From: Megamerina dolium | Taxonomy: Eukaryota; Arthropoda; Insecta; Diptera; Megamerinidae | Direction: 5' to 3' | DNA: 64,000 nt | NCBI GenBank assembly: GCA_963854835.1 | Contig: OY978529.1 | Location: 11,244,775 to 11,308,774 of the forward strand | Shown: positions 62,272-64,000 of the stretch, in pieces | Position numbering within the stretch: position 1 is the stretch's first letter | Layout: every line of letters starts with the position of its first letter | Program-made: the position numbers and the translations under genes | Notes under the pieces: generated by a model | Told to the model about the DNA's origin: nothing | Seen by the model: only the letters and a program-made list of their open reading frames with translations | Databases searched by the model: none

Positions 62272-62588
62272 CACCTTGATCAAAAAGTTCCCGGAATAAC
62301 CACCGTGTGGCGCTCCCATCGTTCCAATTTGAGTACTGTTTTTTTTTTTTTTTGTTAAGTTGGTACATCTATTGTTGATATTCCCTCTAAATCTTAGCGT
62401 CATAGCTCGACATTTGCAAAAGTACATCTATATCAGTGCTTTCTGCGATTTTTCCATTACGATGACGCTATGAGTTAGATAGAATATCAACAACAGATGT
62501 TCCAACTTAACAAAAAAAAACAGTACTCAAATTGGAACGATGAAAGCGCCACACGGTGCTTATTCCGGGAACTTTTTGATCAAGATGG
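62272..62588. repeat. Large inverted repeat (arms ~125-135 bp, short loop)
   Basis: The left arm (about 62272-62406) and right arm (about 62462-62588) are complementary: CTTGATCAAAAAGTTCCCGG, CGTGTGGCGCT, GTTCCAATTTGAGTACTG, GTTAAGTTGG and AGCGTCAT recur in order when one arm is complemented. The loop is about 55 bp. It could form a long hairpin. Confidence 0.85.
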
Positions 62589-62639
62589 TATATCAATATT
62601 TGAAATAAAATTTCAAGTAAGTTATCAGCAAGTTTTGAT

Positions 62640-62770
62640 CGGTTAGACTCCAGTGATTTCATTGATCGGTGTGAACGTGGCAGTTGACCGATCATATACA
62701 TTACCAATCCCGTCCGTACCCTTGGACCATGGGTCACTTATGTGTCACGTATAAATATCTCATGATATTG
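62640..62770 (-). repeat. Unclassified dispersed repeat, fragment
   Basis: The reverse complement matches 42460-42545: ATGGTCCAAGGGTACGG, GGGATTGGTAATG, GATCGGTCAACTGCCACG. Confidence 0.65.
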
Positions 62771-62774
62771 TCCG

Positions 62775-64000
62775 AACCAGAAGGTAATGAACGGAAGAAT
62801 ATTCAAGAATATATATAATTTTCTATATATAATATTTCCCAAAGGAATCGAATGTGAAATATTATATAGATTAAATAGTACTTAAAGAAGATTTCGAAAA
62901 TTAATAATCACATACTTTTGAATAGCCAGTCGAATACTAAAAATAAATGAACCGGTTAACCGCAATCAAATTGGGAAATCTGGTTTAAATTATCTTTGAA
63001 CATAATGCACCTATATGCAATACATTCAAACACTTAATAGGGGTAGAAATCTTTTTAATACAATAGATACCTACAATTTCAACAATATAGAGGCGTTTTT
63101 CATGGGGGCGTCAAATTTGGGATGATCGCGTTTCGCATCAGCCATTCAACAATTTGTTTCAGGTAGCAGTTAGTAACTGAAATACAAAAAAACAGCGGCA
63201 TGGCACATACCTACGCATACCTACGTATGCGTGCATTAGTATCCGAATGACGTGTGTGTGCCTGTGTGTATGTGTGCACGTAAAAATGATCATTATTGCG
63301 TTGTTTTTGTTTTGATTTTCTGCCGAATAACTGTGCTCGAGAATTGCATTCGAATTTATATATATGTATATATGTACATACTCGTATACTACATATTGTT
63401 TATATGTAGAATACATACATAATATATACATACATATGTAACTATATTCATATGTGTCTGCAAATGTATTTCGAGGTAACACAGCTTGTGATTAAAGCAT
63501 ATTTAACGCTAGTAAGGCTTGATTTCGTCGTTATTATTCTTGATCCTTCTCTATATGATTACAGTAGGTATTTGATAAACGTTGTTAAATTGTGGCGAAT
63601 TAAATTATTAAAATAATTTAGCGTCCCTAATCTTCGGATCCCATAGTATTTGAGATAATAATAATAATAATAATAATACCGTGCGAACAAATTCAATTGT
63701 TTTCACAAACAAAGAAATGTTGAAGGTCTTCATATAAAACATGATGTGAGAGAGTTTACAAAGTGCAGTTTTCGTTCTTCGCAACATTAGCACCACTAGT
63801 GCCAAGACAAATGAAATACTTACAAAGTGTAGTTGTGTCAAATGTTAGCAGCTTGCATTTTTTATCCCATAAAATGTGAATGAAATCATACAATAACCAT
63901 TAACCCTGTCTAACACTGCATTCGGCAATAAACGGTTAAACGAAAATGGTCAATTTTAATCGTTATTAGCGTAGCCATTCAATAACTCCCGATTTAACCA
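62775..64000. other. Non-coding interval
   Basis: AT-rich DNA with TATG/ACAT repeats (63355-63440) and an ATA/AAT run at 63655-63677. No gene or TE was recognised to the window edge. Confidence 0.45.

Overview
This 64 kb window looks like a chromosomal segment of a higher fly (Diptera: Brachycera). A true fruit fly (Tephritidae) is my best guess. The evidence is a split zinc-finger gene of the odd-skipped family, AT-rich DNA full of TACATACATATGTATG-type simple repeats, and a dense mix of mariner, Tc1, DD41D (rosa-like), RTE and RNase H-bearing LINE remnants. The species is inference; no ribosomal or mitochondrial marker is present.

Layout. Bases 1-2,600 hold the only host gene I can support: a five-finger C2H2 transcription factor (sob/bowl type) on the + strand, with a 117-bp intron and a poly(A) signal. 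The remaining ~61 kb contains no convincing host coding sequence. It is long non-coding DNA, which is common around developmental regulators, loaded with transposable elements (TEs). Between 4 and 18 kb lie LINE, RTE, mariner and DD41D fragments and two tRNA-derived SINEs. Between 18 and 20.4 kb the DNA is microsatellite-rich. Between 20.6 and 30.3 kb there are a LINE split by a TTAA-flanked MITE, more SINEs, a mariner relic between inverted copies of an unclassified repeat, and a Tc1-like element carrying a SINE that itself carries a SINE. Between 30.3 and 33.8 kb is simple-sequence DNA. Between 33.8 and 40 kb come a Mos1-type mariner, a foldback element with an RTE inside, a SINE, and two different mariners lying almost end to end. 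Between 42 and 43.9 kb is an unclassified repeat with a ~297-bp tandem triplication. Between 44 and 50 kb are mixed relics. Between 50.3 and 53.1 kb an apparently intact Tc1-like element sits inside a Mos1-type mariner. Between 54 and 57 kb a mariner fragment is followed by a DD37D element split by a LINE. Between 59 and 62.6 kb are a further mariner, a DD41D element with one internal stop in its transposase, and a large inverted repeat.

How the parts relate. The TEs form datable layers through nested insertions with target-site duplications (TSDs). They do not form a cooperating gene system. I found no CRISPR, operon, immune or otherwise new protein-coding system. The most interesting material is the intact Tc1-like element with paired transposase-site-like repeats, a SINE family with nested copies, a TTAA-flanked MITE, the unclassified repeat, and the in-frame intron within finger 2 of the host gene.
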